From Streptomyces antarcticus (GTDB lineage Bacteria > Actinomycetota > Actinomycetes > Streptomycetales > Streptomycetaceae): a stretch of 64,000 bases of DNA. Positions 9,480 through 18,539 of the stretch are shown here, in pieces (the first letter of the stretch is position 1; every line of letters starts with the position of its first letter). Position numbers and translations under genes: made by a program. The notes below the pieces were generated by a model. The model was not told the origin of the DNA and ran no database searches. It was given only the letters and a program-made list of their open reading frames with translations. The stretch is from assembly GCF_026627255.1 (NCBI RefSeq), contig NZ_JAPNLM010000005.1, forward strand, positions 1 to 64,000, written 5' to 3'.

Positions 9480-9513
9480 ACTATACGAGATTCAGCTAAG
9501 TAGATTAGTAAGA
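9480..9513 (-). promoter_or_regulatory. lgt promoter with putative BlaI-type operator
   Basis: On the minus strand TTACTAATCTACTTAGC (within 9495-9513) is followed by TATAGT at 9480-9485 and the lgt ATG six bases later. The TACTAA/TCTACT elements match the TAGTAGA half-site found at six other places in the window. The site overlaps the last codons of lnt. Confidence 0.6.
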
Positions 9514-11078
9514 CCTTCGTCACGCTTGAGGTCCGCCGTCGGCGGATTCGCACGTGCCCTTCGCCGTAGCCGCAGCAGGGTCGCGAGGCCCGCGAGGGCC
9601 GGTGCGCCCAGCAGGAGCTCCGGCCACGCGCCGAGCCGGGCGGCCAAGGTGTTCCCCTCGGCGAGCGGAAGTCGCTCCACCAGGTAACCGCCGCGCCAGG
9701 TGCCCAGCCGGTCGGTGACCCTCCCGTCCGGCGTGACGAGGGCGCTGACACCGCTCGTGGACGCCAGCGCGACCGACCGTCCGTACTCGATCGCACGGAT
9801 CCGGGCCATGGCGAGCTGCTGCTCGGACTGGCCGGCCTGCACGCCGCGCTCGTACGTGGCGTTGTTGGTCTGGACGACCAGAAGATTGGCTCCCGCCAGT
9901 ACGGTGTCGCGGACTCGCCCGTCGTAAGCGATCTCGTAGCAGATCACATCGCCGAGCCGTACCGGGCCCGCGATTAGAGGTGCCTGCGAGGACCCGGCGG
10001 CGAAGTCCCGGGGGATGAGCTGCAGCGCGCCGAACCCGCCGAGCAGCGACCGTGCCGGGATGTACTCGCCGAACGGGACGAGCTGGCGTTTGGCGTACGA
10101 AGCGACCGGTCCCTGCTCAGGCAGCCAAAGCTGTCCCGCGTTGTACGACTGGTCGCCCGGCCCGTCCGGGATGGCCCCGATCAGCAGCGGACGGTCCAGC
10201 TGCCGCACGGAATCCGCCACCAGGGCGCCCAGCTCCAGGTCTCGCTGGGGATCGCTGTCCAGGGAGTTCTCGGGCCACAGCACCACGTCGGGACTGGGAA
10301 CCTCACCTCGGCGGACGGCGTTGGCCAGCTCCTGGGTCTGCCGGGCATGGTTCTGTGCCACCCCGCGGACACGCGCTTGCTCGGCCAGCGAGCGCTCGCG
10401 TTCGACATTGCCCTGCACGACGGCCACCACCGCGCTCCGCCCCGACGGCGCCGCGGCAGGGATCAGCAGCGGTGCGACCACCAGTGCGACCACACCGCAC
10501 GACGCGACCGCACTCGACCGCCGGTGACCGCCCCGCCAGGTCGTCACGCCGTACACCAGCAGCGACCCCAGCAGCGCCGTGACGAAGGAGAGCGCGGCAG
10601 CGCCACCGACCGAGGCCCACTCGCCCCACGGCGCATCCGCCTGGCCGAAGGCGAGCCTGCCCCACGGGAAACCGCCGAGCGGGGCACGCCCCCGAAGCGC
10701 CTCGACCGCGACCCACCAGGCAGCGGTGAACAACGGCCACGCACGCAGAGAGAGCAGCCGCGGCAGGAGCATCGCGGCGAGGGCCACGAGCAGGGTCTGG
10801 ACCGCGGTCAGCGCGAGCCATGGCAGCACGCCGAGATTGGAGAGCCAGACGATCAGCGGACCGAAGAAGGCTGTTCCGAAGACGGCGCCGGCGGCGAAGG
10901 CCGACCGGCAGGACCTGCCCCGGACCGCGACGATCAGTAGCGCCGGCCCGAGCGGTGCGAGGAACCACATGCCGACGGGCGGGAACGAGGCGTAGAGGAG
11001 GAGGCCGCCGAGCGCCGCCGCTGCCCAGGTACTCAGGGTCGTGCGAGGCGGTCGTGCATGGCGCTCGCTGCTGCTCAC
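9492..11078 (-). CDS. lnt: Apolipoprotein N-acyltransferase
   Basis: A 528-residue enzyme that N-acylates the diacylglyceryl cysteine of lipoproteins. It has about eight N-terminal membrane helices (residues 15-210) and a C-terminal carbon-nitrogen hydrolase domain with the catalytic triad Glu270 ('LWPEN'), Lys330 ('YAKRQLVPFGEY') and Cys380 ('VICYEI'). The GTG start overlaps the stop of the upstream membrane gene (GTGA), so the two are coupled. E. coli Lnt is also called CutE for its copper-tolerance phenotype, which fits the metal-related neighbours. A typical Streptomyces also has housekeeping lnt, so this is likely an extra copy. Confidence 0.92.
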   Translation of the reverse strand: MSSSERHARPPRTTLSTWAAAALGGLLLYASFPPVGMWFLAPLGPALLIVAVRGRSCRSAFAAGAVFGTAFFGPLIVWLSNLGVLPWLALTAVQTLLVALAAMLLPRLLSLRAWPLFTAAWWVAVEALRGRAPLGGFPWGRLAFGQADAPWGEWASVGGAAALSFVTALLGSLLVYGVTTWRGGHRRSSAVASCGVVALVVAPLLIPAAAPSGRSAVVAVVQGNVERERSLAEQARVRGVAQNHARQTQELANAVRRGEVPSPDVVLWPENSLDSDPQRDLELGALVADSVRQLDRPLLIGAIPDGPGDQSYNAGQLWLPEQGPVASYAKRQLVPFGEYIPARSLLGGFGALQLIPRDFAAGSSQAPLIAGPVRLGDVICYEIAYDGRVRDTVLAGANLLVVQTNNATYERGVQAGQSEQQLAMARIRAIEYGRSVALASTSGVSALVTPDGRVTDRLGTWRGGYLVERLPLAEGNTLAARLGAWPELLLGAPALAGLATLLRLRRRARANPPTADLKRDEGLTNLLS

Positions 11079-11530
11079 GAAGGAACGGGGCAGCTGGCGG
11101 CCGTACGGAGTCGGCGGATCAGCGCGAAGAGCAGGAGGCCGACCGAGGCCACGGCAAGCAGTGGCTGAAGCGGCGCCCAGTACGAGAGCGCACCGGTCAC
11201 CCCGATGGCCAGGACAACCAGCTTGTTGCAGATGGGGCAGCCGACCGCGAACGCCGACAGCAGGCCGGCGCCCAGGGCGCGGGCCGTCGCCGGACGCTCC
11301 TTCGTCTCCGCCTCGGCGGATGACGGCTCGCCGGCGCGGACGTACGTGGCTACGAGCAGACCCTCGAGGAGGGAGCTCACCAGCCACACCGGATAGTTCC
11401 ACCACAGCACCGGCGTCATGCGCGTGTAGAACGGCGAAGCCACCACACCGGTGGGGACTCCGATGACAAGGGCGGCGAGCACGGCGACCGCAGCCGCGAC
11501 GGCCCATCTACGGGCGGGCCAGCTGCCCAT
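11075..11530 (-). CDS. Membrane protein with a GCPICNK motif, coupled to lnt
   Basis: A 151-residue protein with about four hydrophobic segments (near residues 9-28, 35-55, 85-105 and 110-130). Its most striking feature is 'AVGCPICNKLVVL', a CxxC motif at the start of a membrane helix, suggesting thiol chemistry or metal binding. Start ATG 11530 has AAGGAG six bases upstream. It is the first gene of an operon with lnt and has its own putative BlaI operator upstream. I do not recognise the family; a VKOR- or DsbD-like role is only a guess. Confidence 0.75.
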   Translation of the reverse strand: MGSWPARRWAVAAAVAVLAALVIGVPTGVVASPFYTRMTPVLWWNYPVWLVSSLLEGLLVATYVRAGEPSSAEAETKERPATARALGAGLLSAFAVGCPICNKLVVLAIGVTGALSYWAPLQPLLAVASVGLLLFALIRRLRTAASCPVPS

Positions 11531-11615
11531 GTGTGGCTCCTTCGAGGGGAGCCGCCGACCGGTTGAGCTGGACGGGGGAGCCTGCTCATCATTGCCGGCC
11601 GACGGCTGACCCACA

Positions 11616-11640
11616 TAGTAAATTACGAAGTTGTTTAGTA
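11616..11640. promoter_or_regulatory. Putative BlaI-type operator upstream of the membrane gene-lnt operon
   Basis: A 25-bp AT-rich island with TAGTA at both ends (11616-11620 and 11636-11640) in GC-rich DNA. On the minus strand TACTAT at 11614-11619 can serve as the -10. It is about 85 bases upstream of the ATG at 11530. Confidence 0.55.
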
Positions 11641-11823
11641 GCAACGGTGTCGAATGTCACCGCCGTGGCGTGGACCGCGGGAATGGCCGACGATGGTGAG
11701 CGTCGGGGCCGCATGCTGCTCGACCGGACCGGGCAACGGCCAAGAGGATCGCCGCCGCCAGGCCGCATAGGGCGATGGAGGCGGCGTGTACGCCTTTGGG
11801 GGGGTCGGCTGCCGACGGGCGTG

Positions 11824-13035
11824 CTACGAGAGAGCGCTGCCCTTCTTCCACGTGACCCAGTCGACGTTCCAGTCGCCGTAGCCGTTGTTGACGGCCACCG
11901 TGTCCACCGAGTTCACAACCGTCACGGGATCACCGGGATTGACCTGGTCGTAGAACCACTTGGCGTCCTCGGTGCTCATGCCGATGCAACCGTGGCTGGC
12001 GTTGACGCGGCCGAACTTGCCCTCGTTCCACGGGGCCGCGTGCGCGTACGTGCCCGACGGAGTGAGCTGGACGTCCCACTTCACGTCCTCCATGTCGTAC
12101 GCCTCAGGCCCGAAGATGCCGACCGTGGCGGAGTTCATCCGGATGGACGGGACCTTGCTCAGGACGACCATGGTGCCGTTCCAGGTCTCGAAGTCCTTCT
12201 TGCCGGTGGAGACGTTCAGCGTCCTGAGTACCTTGCCGTTCTTGGCGACGGTCATGGTCTTCTTCTCGACATCGACCGTGCTGGTCACTGCGTCACCGAT
12301 GCGGAAGTTCACCTCACGCTGCTGCGTGCCGTACACGCCGCCGCCGGCGTCGACTCCGGCAAGGTCCATGCGCAGGGTGACGTCGGTCCCGGGCTTCCAG
12401 TACTCCTTCGGCCGGTAGTCGACACGGTCCTTCCCGTCGCGGTCCTTCATCCAGCTCCACGATCCGTCAACAGCCGGCGACGCGGTGACCGCCAGCTTGC
12501 GCTCGACGGCCGCCTTGTCCTGAATGGGTTTGTTGAAGGTGATCGAGACGGGCATCGCGACGCCCACGGTCGAGCCCTTGTTGACGTTGTACGTGCCGAC
12601 GAAAGTGTTCGCAGCCGCTTGCGTGGTGAAGGAAGCGGTCTTGGTCAGCTTGGCCCCGCCGTTATCCGCGCCCTGCGCTGTCACCGTGTACTCGGCGCCT
12701 GGAGCGAGTGGACTCGAGGAAGTCCAGACGGACTTGTCCGGGGACAAGGTGCCCGCGACCGTGCCGTGGCCGGGTGAGCTCACCTCCACGGAGGTCAGGG
12801 AGCCCCCTTCGGCCTTGACGGTGATCTTCTGCGACACGGGCACCGGGGTTTCGCCGGAGCCGGTGTCCACGACTATCGCGGAAGGGCCACTGTTCTTGGC
12901 GTCCTCGACGGCAGTTGTGCTGGAGCCGCTCTTGTTCTGTCCGGCCGCGCTGCACCCGGCCAGGGCAAGGCCGACGGCCGCGGTGAGCGCGAGCGATCGT
13001 ACGCCCCTACGGCCCCTTGGCGGACTCTGCTGCAT
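11824..13035 (-). CDS. Lipoprotein L,D-transpeptidase
   Basis: A 403-residue secreted lipoprotein: signal peptide with lipobox 'LALAGC' (Cys28), two Ig-like/Ldt-type beta domains (about residues 45-245) and a YkuD domain ending in 'HAAPWNEGKFG...SHGCIGMS', with His332, His348 and catalytic Cys350. Such enzymes make 3-3 cross-links in peptidoglycan and resist most beta-lactams; their active-site cysteine is known to be sensitive to copper. GGAG lies 10 bases before the ATG. A putative BlaI operator is directly upstream, linking it to lgt and lnt, which would mature it. Confidence 0.93.
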   Translation of the reverse strand: MQQSPPRGRRGVRSLALTAAVGLALAGCSAAGQNKSGSSTTAVEDAKNSGPSAIVVDTGSGETPVPVSQKITVKAEGGSLTSVEVSSPGHGTVAGTLSPDKSVWTSSSPLAPGAEYTVTAQGADNGGAKLTKTASFTTQAAANTFVGTYNVNKGSTVGVAMPVSITFNKPIQDKAAVERKLAVTASPAVDGSWSWMKDRDGKDRVDYRPKEYWKPGTDVTLRMDLAGVDAGGGVYGTQQREVNFRIGDAVTSTVDVEKKTMTVAKNGKVLRTLNVSTGKKDFETWNGTMVVLSKVPSIRMNSATVGIFGPEAYDMEDVKWDVQLTPSGTYAHAAPWNEGKFGRVNASHGCIGMSTEDAKWFYDQVNPGDPVTVVNSVDTVAVNNGYGDWNVDWVTWKKGSALS

Positions 13036-13052
13036 GACGTCTTGTCTCCATT

Positions 13053-13080
13053 CCTAATAAGCTAAGTGTCTTAGTAGACG
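13053..13080. promoter_or_regulatory. Putative BlaI-type operator of the L,D-transpeptidase gene
   Basis: CTAAGTGTCTTAGTAGAC at 13062-13079 contains the CTAAG/CTTAG dyad plus the TAGTAGA half-site. It lies about 27-45 bases upstream of the ATG, where it would overlap the promoter. Confidence 0.6.
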
Positions 13081-13170
13081 ACTGTCGGCGCGACCTGGTT
13101 CCCGGTTTCCAGGAGTGGCCGGACAGGCGAACGCCGCGGTCGCTTCGGGGGCTGGCGCCCCCTCGGTCGG

Positions 13171-13929
13171 TCAGTGAGCGTGACCGTCGTCCGCCTCGGC
13201 TGTCCCACCCTGACTCGGGGCAGCGGGATCCTTCGGGGCCGTGGATCCTCCGGGGGATGCGGGGGATTCGTTTTCTGTGCCGTGGTCGTCAGGCTCTTCG
13301 GCGCCTCCGCCGTGACTGTGGCCGCCTCCGGACGTCTCGGCGGCCATCCCGTCGGCAATCACGTTCAGGCCGAAGTAGGCACCTGCCGCGATGAGCAGTA
13401 CGGCGAGTCCCATGGGGCCGAAGATGCGGCGCCAGGAGGCGTCCGCGTCTTTGAGCACGAAGGCCACGAAGGAAACCACTATGCCCATGGGGACGAGTGC
13501 GGCGCCTCGGGCGGGGAAGTCGTCGAAGTGCTGCAGGCCGCCGCTCAGCATGCCGATCCCGAACGACAGCAGGAGCGAGGCGCCGATCACCATGAGTGCC
13601 CGTGGCAGGGAGGGTCGGTCGCTGGCGAGCAGGAATTCGTTGACCAATGTGGCGAGCAAGAAGACGAAGACACCGATGACGCCCACGACCGTGTATCTGG
13701 CCGGATCCAGCGGGTGGTGGACGACAGCCCCGCTGATGAGACCGGCGCCGACGAAGTACAGCACGTACCCGATGTAGCGGCCGGCCAGGGGAGGAGTGCG
13801 GCGGGCGCGATGCGACCGGGCCCGCTGCCTTGCGGCGGCACGGCCTCCGGACGCGGGCTGAGGCGCGAGGCGCGGAGTCGGCTGGTCGGTGAGGAGCGAC
13901 AAGACGAGGCCTTTCATGATCTGAGGCAT
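13171..13929 (-). CDS. Six-helix membrane protein with His-rich tail
   Basis: A protein of about 252 residues with roughly six membrane helices between residues 50 and 200. Its C-terminal tail is disordered and rich in Gly, His, Asp, Glu and Pro, with 'GGGHSHGGG' and a terminal 'DDGHAH'. Histidine clusters suggest metal contact on one membrane face. I do not recognise the family. No Shine-Dalgarno supports any start; TTG 13935, ATG 13929 and ATG 13917 are all possible. It lies behind the operator of the transpeptidase but is transcribed toward it. Confidence 0.7.
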   Translation of the reverse strand: MPQIMKGLVLSLLTDQPTPRLAPQPASGGRAAARQRARSHRARRTPPLAGRYIGYVLYFVGAGLISGAVVHHPLDPARYTVVGVIGVFVFLLATLVNEFLLASDRPSLPRALMVIGASLLLSFGIGMLSGGLQHFDDFPARGAALVPMGIVVSFVAFVLKDADASWRRIFGPMGLAVLLIAAGAYFGLNVIADGMAAETSGGGHSHGGGAEEPDDHGTENESPASPGGSTAPKDPAAPSQGGTAEADDGHAH

Positions 13930-14108
13930 GGGCAAGTGACCCGCGAGCCCGGACGGGGGCGCGTAGGTGCGAGCCGGTACGAGAAGGAAGGGAATCCGCC
14001 GACGGAGCTGCCGCTGGAGCGTGCAGCGAGCGAACGTCTCAGGGGGCCTTGGCAGGCCGACCGGACGTGGCGGGGAAGGGGCGAAGGTGGGGGGAGGCTG
14101 TGAGCGGG

Positions 14109-14519
14109 CTAAACGCGCAGGATCGCTGGCGCGCCACTCGGGCCGCCGGGTTGCACGGCCATGGCGGAGCCTGCGAGAGAGCCCGCTGCCTGGTGATTCG
14201 GGAGAGTTGCTCCGAGAGGCGACACGGCCGGCGCGGACACATTGAAGCCGCCGGTCGGCTGACCAGCCGCGCAGACCTCAATGGTGTGCGGAGACTCGTG
14301 GCTGCCGTCGTGGCATTCGTCGGTGGTCGGCAAGCCTGTAGCGCTGGTGGGGGCAGCGGCGACGACGCCTGAGGAGAGATGCGCGGCGGCACTTCCGCTG
14401 TCCATGCCGTGGGTGTACAGCAGCCCGAGGAGCAGCGCTCCGAGCCACAGCAGACGGGACAGCTGCGGCACCCGGGAGCGGGTGGCCGGCAGGGCTGCGA
14501 CCGTCGGTTTCGTGACCAC
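14109..14519 (-). CDS. DUF6153-like small exported/membrane protein
   Basis: A 136-residue protein with a positively charged N-terminus, one hydrophobic segment 'LLWLGALLLGLLYTHG' (about residues 23-38) and a His/Cys-containing outer part ('DECHDGSHESPHTIEVC'). The 'LLLGLLYTHG' motif is shared with the proteins at 38515-38925 and 32769-33179. It appears leaderless: TATCAT (14526-14531), then CACGGC, then GTG, a layout repeated at 38925. I recognise it as DUF6153-type; the function is unknown. Confidence 0.75.
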   Translation of the reverse strand: MVTKPTVAALPATRSRVPQLSRLLWLGALLLGLLYTHGMDSGSAAAHLSSGVVAAAPTSATGLPTTDECHDGSHESPHTIEVCAAGQPTGGFNVSAPAVSPLGATLPNHQAAGSLAGSAMAVQPGGPSGAPAILRV

Positions 14520-14525
14520 GCCGTG

Positions 14526-14554
14526 ATGATAGCCAGCCCGGGAAGTGGCGCTGA
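14526..14554 (-). promoter_or_regulatory. Leaderless promoter of the DUF6153-like gene
   Basis: On the minus strand GTCAGC, an 18-base spacer, TATCAT and six bases (CACGGC) precede the GTG. The same -10/CACGGC/start layout occurs at 38926-38937. Confidence 0.5.
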
Positions 14555-14739
14555 CATCGGGGCCCGGTTCTTGTTCCGTCGCGCGCCCGCCGAAGGCGGC
14601 GGCTGGTGGAGGACGGCGTAACTGCGCGCCCTTGGGGTGCAGCGTGGCGTCGTCAAGACGGGGCTTGAGGAACATCCATGTCAGATCGTGCGCTAACGGC
14701 GTGGTGTACGAGAGCGGGGACGGCCGGGCCGTGACGTGA

Positions 14740-14796
14740 AGAGAGCCGTACGGGTTGGTGTTGTTGTGACGCAATACCTGGCCCGTACGGCTCTCT
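14740..14796. repeat. 15-bp perfect inverted repeat around a transposase start
   Basis: AGAGAGCCGTACGGG (14740-14754) is inverted at 14782-14796 with a 27-base loop. The proposed GTG start of the transposase (14766) lies in the loop, so in a read-through transcript the start would be enclosed in a hairpin. No inverted copy was seen at the right side of the element. Confidence 0.7.
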
Positions 14797-15687
14797 CGCA
14801 TCGTATCTGTACTGGCATCTCTCGGCGTCGACTTGGCGCCCTCATCGTCGGGTTGGCTGACCCGTGGATGGCGCGGGAAGACTCTCGGCTGCGTGAACGC
14901 CGAGGTCATGAGCGTCTGCGGGCCGAGGGCGGCGGACCTGGCCATCAACTGGTCTTCACCGATCGGGTGATCGCCACCCTGGTGGTCCTGCGGTTCCAGC
15001 TACCACATGCGGCTCTGGCCGTCTTCTACGGCGTGGACCGCTCCACCATCACCCGGGCCGTCCACGAGATCCGCCCCCTGCTGGCCCGCCGCGGCTTCGC
15101 GATCCCCGGCGAGGCCGGACTGCGCCTGCACACGCTGGCTGACGTCTTCGCCTACGCCGACGCGCAGGGCGTTGAGCTGCGGCTCGACGGCACCGAGGTG
15201 CGCGTACGACGCCCGAAGGCAGGTCGGCCCGGACGGCGGGCCTTCGTCTCCGGCAAGATGCGGCAGAACACGAAGAAGGCCACCGTCATCACCGACGAGA
15301 AGGGCCGCACCCTGTGGACGGGCGCGATCCGGCCGGGCCGTATGCACGATCAGACGGCGGTGAACCGAGGGGATCGGCGACCTGTTCGAGCAATATCCCA
15401 AGGTCAAGGCCAAGGTCGACGCCGGATACCGGGGCCTGGCCAAACGGTTTCCCGACCAGGTTCAGGCACCGCCGAAGAAGCCCGGGAAGGACGCCCCCGC
15501 CGAGGAGGTCAAGGTGTGGGAGGAGGCGCGCAAGCGGCAGTCCTCGGAGCGGATCTGCGTCGAGCACGCCAACGCCGAGCACAAGCAGTGGCGGCCCCTC
15601 CAGCGGTACACCGGACGCCGCGAGTACTACGACCAGACCCACCTGGCGATCGCCGGACTCGTCTCCGACCGCACCGCAGAGCGGTGA
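14766..15687 (+). pseudogene. IS5-type (DDE_Tnp_4) transposase, frameshifted
   Basis: The first reading frame (14766 to about 15362) has an N-terminal helix-turn-helix ('YGVDRSTITRAVHEI') and the first catalytic Asp ('LDGTEVRV'). After 'MHDQTAV' the homologous sequence continues in another frame as 'GIGDLFEQYPKVKAKVDAGY', with the second Asp and a late Glu in 'VEHANAEHKQW', ending at 15687. The join lacks a slippery heptamer and looks like a two-base loss, so I treat it as inactivated rather than programmed. It marks the left border of a foreign block. Confidence 0.75.
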
Positions 15688-15917
15688 TCACCCACCAGCC
15701 GACCCGCCAGGCCAACACGCCCCGACCTCAGTCGTGCACCACGTCGTAAGCCTGCGTCGGCCCTGGCGGGCGGCTGACGGAGTGTCGGCGGCGGGGGCAG
15801 TCTGAAGTCTTCCCACAGATAACGCCCTATCATCTGCGGTATCCCTGAGTGCGACCTGCGGGGATGTCTTCCGCACGCTGCGTGAAGCGCCCTGTTATCT
15901 GTGCCAAGGGAGAAGCG

Positions 15918-16420
15918 GTGTCCTCCGGCGTTCTGTTGCCGACCGGGAAGGCACTGACTGTCCGGACGGCAGCCGACGCCTTCCTCGACTCGCTCGGCAA
16001 TCCGAACACCGTCCGGAACTACGGCATCGCCGTCGGGAAGACCGCCGAGCGGATCGGCGGGGGCCGGCCGTTCGCCTCGGTGGCGGACGACGAGATCGGC
16101 GAGGCGCTGGAACTGCTATGGGGCCGCTCGGCGGTGAGTACCTGGAACGCCCGCCGGGGCGCGGTGCTCTCCTGGACCGGCTGGTGCGCGGAGCGCGGCT
16201 ACGACGGGCCCGCCGTCCCGGGATGGGCGAAGCGGCTGCCGCCTCCCGACTCGGACACCCCGGTGCACTCGAAGATGATGATCGACCGGCTGATCGCCCG
16301 CCGCGACGTCCACCTGCGGGAGAAGACGCTGTGGCGGATGCTCTACGAGAGAGCGGAGGAGATCCCGGGCGTGAACATCAAGGACCTGGACTTCGCCGGG
16401 CGTCGCTGCCCCGTCAGGGC
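15918..16420 (+). pseudogene. Tyrosine recombinase, C-terminally truncated
   Basis: GTG 15918 follows AGGGAGAAGC. The frame encodes a core-binding-type N-terminal domain ('[20 protein letters not shown]') and the first part of a catalytic domain ('[20 protein letters not shown]', containing the first conserved Arg region), then loses similarity after 'DLDFAGRRC'. The HxxR and Tyr motifs are missing. The residual frame runs on to 16613 antisense to the rhodanese gene. Confidence 0.7.
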
Positions 16421-16453
16421 CTGCTTGCCCCGGGCGACGGCCGCCGGTAGGCG

Positions 16454-17020
16454 CTACCGGCTGAGGGCGTCGAGGGTGGCGGCGAGGTCGGCGGTGCGGG
16501 GCTGGTTGTGGGGGAGTTTGGCGAGCAGGGCGGCCATGCCGCAAGTGTTGGTGGCGGCGGAGAAGACCAGGCCGCCTCCGATCGCGGCGGACAGCCAGCG
16601 GGCGGGCCGGTAGCGGGTGCCGAGCGCGAGGCCGGCGACGACGAGGGAGCCGGCGGCGAGGCGGACCTGGCGTTCCATGGGCCAGGTGGTCCTGGCGGCG
16701 GTGTCGCGGTCGACCCGGTGGCCCTGTGCGGTCCAGGCGGTGGTGCCGCCGGTGAGGGTGGTGGCGGGGATGTCGGCGGCGCTGAGCTGCTCGCAGGCGG
16801 TGGCGGAGCGGTTGCCGGAGGCGCACACCATGAGCAGTTCGCCGCGGGCGGCTGCGGCTTTGAGGGCGGGCAGGGCGGTGTGCAGGTGGTCGAGGGGGAT
16901 GTTGTGGGCGCCGGGGAGGTGGCCGGCGGCGTATTCGCTGGGGGTGCGCACGTCGATGACGGTGTAGGTGCTCAGGCGGTCGGCGGCCTGGGTGGGGTGG
17001 ATGGCGGCGGGGGTGCTCAT
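16454..17020 (-). CDS. Rhodanese with C-terminal membrane domain (YgaP-like)
   Basis: A 188-residue protein with a rhodanese domain (residues about 8-105, active-site Cys66 in 'CASGNRS') followed by a DUF2892-type pair of membrane helices (about 118-160). It would carry persulfide sulfur at the inner membrane. It is divergent from the CstR-like regulator gene and shares the dyad at 17080-17095, so it is probably regulated by it. Confidence 0.88.
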   Translation of the reverse strand: MSTPAAIHPTQAADRLSTYTVIDVRTPSEYAAGHLPGAHNIPLDHLHTALPALKAAAARGELLMVCASGNRSATACEQLSAADIPATTLTGGTTAWTAQGHRVDRDTAARTTWPMERQVRLAAGSLVVAGLALGTRYRPARWLSAAIGGGLVFSAATNTCGMAALLAKLPHNQPRTADLAATLDALSR

Positions 17021-17078
17021 GAGTGTGGGTTTCCCTTTCGGTTCTTCGTCCGGGTCACGGGTGTCCCGAACGGACTAG

Positions 17079-17390
<312 letters not shown>

Positions 17391-17403
17391 GCCGCAGGGC
17401 ACC

Positions 17404-18153
17404 TCATGTCAGGGCGTCGGCGAGCATGAAGGCGGCCACGGCCAGCAGGAGGAACGCGAAGAGGCGCTGCAGACGGGGTCCGGAAACCCTGGCGGCGAGG
17501 CGTTTGCCGTCCCAGGCGCCCAGAATTGCGGCTCCGATGAACGGGCCGATCACAGCCCAGTCGAGCGAGAAGGCGGCGCCGGAGCGGGTGGCGAGGGAGG
17601 CCAGGGAGTTGACCGTGATGACCAGCAGGCTGGTGCCGACGGCTGCTTGCATCTCGAAGGCCAGCACGGTGACCAGGGCGGGGACGGCGAGGAACCCGCC
17701 GCCCACGCCCAGCAGTCCGGTCAGCGCCCCCAGGCCCGCCCCGGTCCCTGCGGCCCTGCCCGGCCGCACCCCGCCGCCGGTGGCACCGGCCGTGTCGGCG
17801 GGCCGGAGCATTCTGGCTGCGGCGAGGGCGGCGACGGCCGCGAAGGCGACGGTGAGGGCGGCCTGGGGCAGGCGGGCCGCTGCGGCTCCGGCGAGGGCGG
17901 CGGGGAGGATACCGGCGGCGGCGAACGCCGCTCCGGCCTTCCACCGCACGTGCCCGGCCAGGGCGTGGGTGTACAGGGCGGTGGCGGAGGTGGCGGTGAC
18001 GATGACCAGGCTTGCGGTGGTGGCCGCCGCGGGGGTGAAGCCGAGCAGGTAGATCAGCGCGGGCACCGCCAGGACGCTGCCGCCACCGCCGAGCGCGCCG
18101 AGCGCCAGGCCGACCACGGCACCCGCAACCAGGGCCAGGATCAGAGCACTCAC
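17404..18153 (-). CDS. TauE/SafE-family sulfur-compound permease
   Basis: A 249-residue, eight-helix permease of the TauE/SafE (DUF81) family. The two inverted halves each contain the family glycine motif ('ALGGGGSVLAVPALIYLLG' and 'LGVGGGFLAVPALVTVL'). These proteins move sulfite, thiosulfate or related anions. The GTG start overlaps the stop of the upstream rhodanese gene (GTGA). It is third in the operon MBL-rhodanese, rhodanese, permease. Confidence 0.9.
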   Translation of the reverse strand: MSALILALVAGAVVGLALGALGGGGSVLAVPALIYLLGFTPAAATTASLVIVTATSATALYTHALAGHVRWKAGAAFAAAGILPAALAGAAAARLPQAALTVAFAAVAALAAARMLRPADTAGATGGGVRPGRAAGTGAGLGALTGLLGVGGGFLAVPALVTVLAFEMQAAVGTSLLVITVNSLASLATRSGAAFSLDWAVIGPFIGAAILGAWDGKRLAARVSGPRLQRLFAFLLLAVAAFMLADALT

Positions 18154-18509
18154 GCTATCCGGCCGTCCTGCCCGCGCTCGTCCACGACCGGCAGCCCGGC
18201 CTTCGCCCAGGCGTTCATGCCGCCGGCGACGTCGACGGCGTCGATGCCGCGGGAGGTCAGGATCTTGGCGGCCTGCTGAGAGCGGTGCCCGGAGCGGCAG
18301 ATCGCCACCACCGGCCGGCCCTGCACCGCGGCCGGCAGGACGGTGCCGGCCAGCAGGCGGGTCAGCGGCAGATGAACGGCGCCGGGCGCGTGCCCGGCCT
18401 TCCACTCCGGCACTTCGCGGACATCGAGCAGCACCGCGGCGGCATCGCCGGTGCGGGCGCGCGCCTGCTGGGGGGTGAGGCGGTCTGTGCGGTGTCGGAA
18501 AAGGAACAT
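18150..18509 (-). CDS. Single-domain rhodanese
   Basis: A 119-residue cytosolic sulfurtransferase with active-site Cys71 in 'CRSGHRS' and the CDC25-like 'LLDVREVPEW' motif. It is coupled to the permease downstream and lies 30 bases behind the MBL-rhodanese gene. It probably relays persulfide sulfur within the sulfide-detoxification operon. Confidence 0.9.
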   Translation of the reverse strand: MFLFRHRTDRLTPQQARARTGDAAAVLLDVREVPEWKAGHAPGAVHLPLTRLLAGTVLPAAVQGRPVVAICRSGHRSQQAAKILTSRGIDAVDVAGGMNAWAKAGLPVVDERGQDGRIA

Positions 18510-18539
18510 GACGTGCCCTTGCTTGTGTGCGGGGTGCGG

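Noticed and set aside
14766..15687. Programmed frameshift in the left IS5-type transposase
   Set aside because: No slippery heptamer at the junction and the shift corresponds to a two-base loss, unlike the element at 44915.
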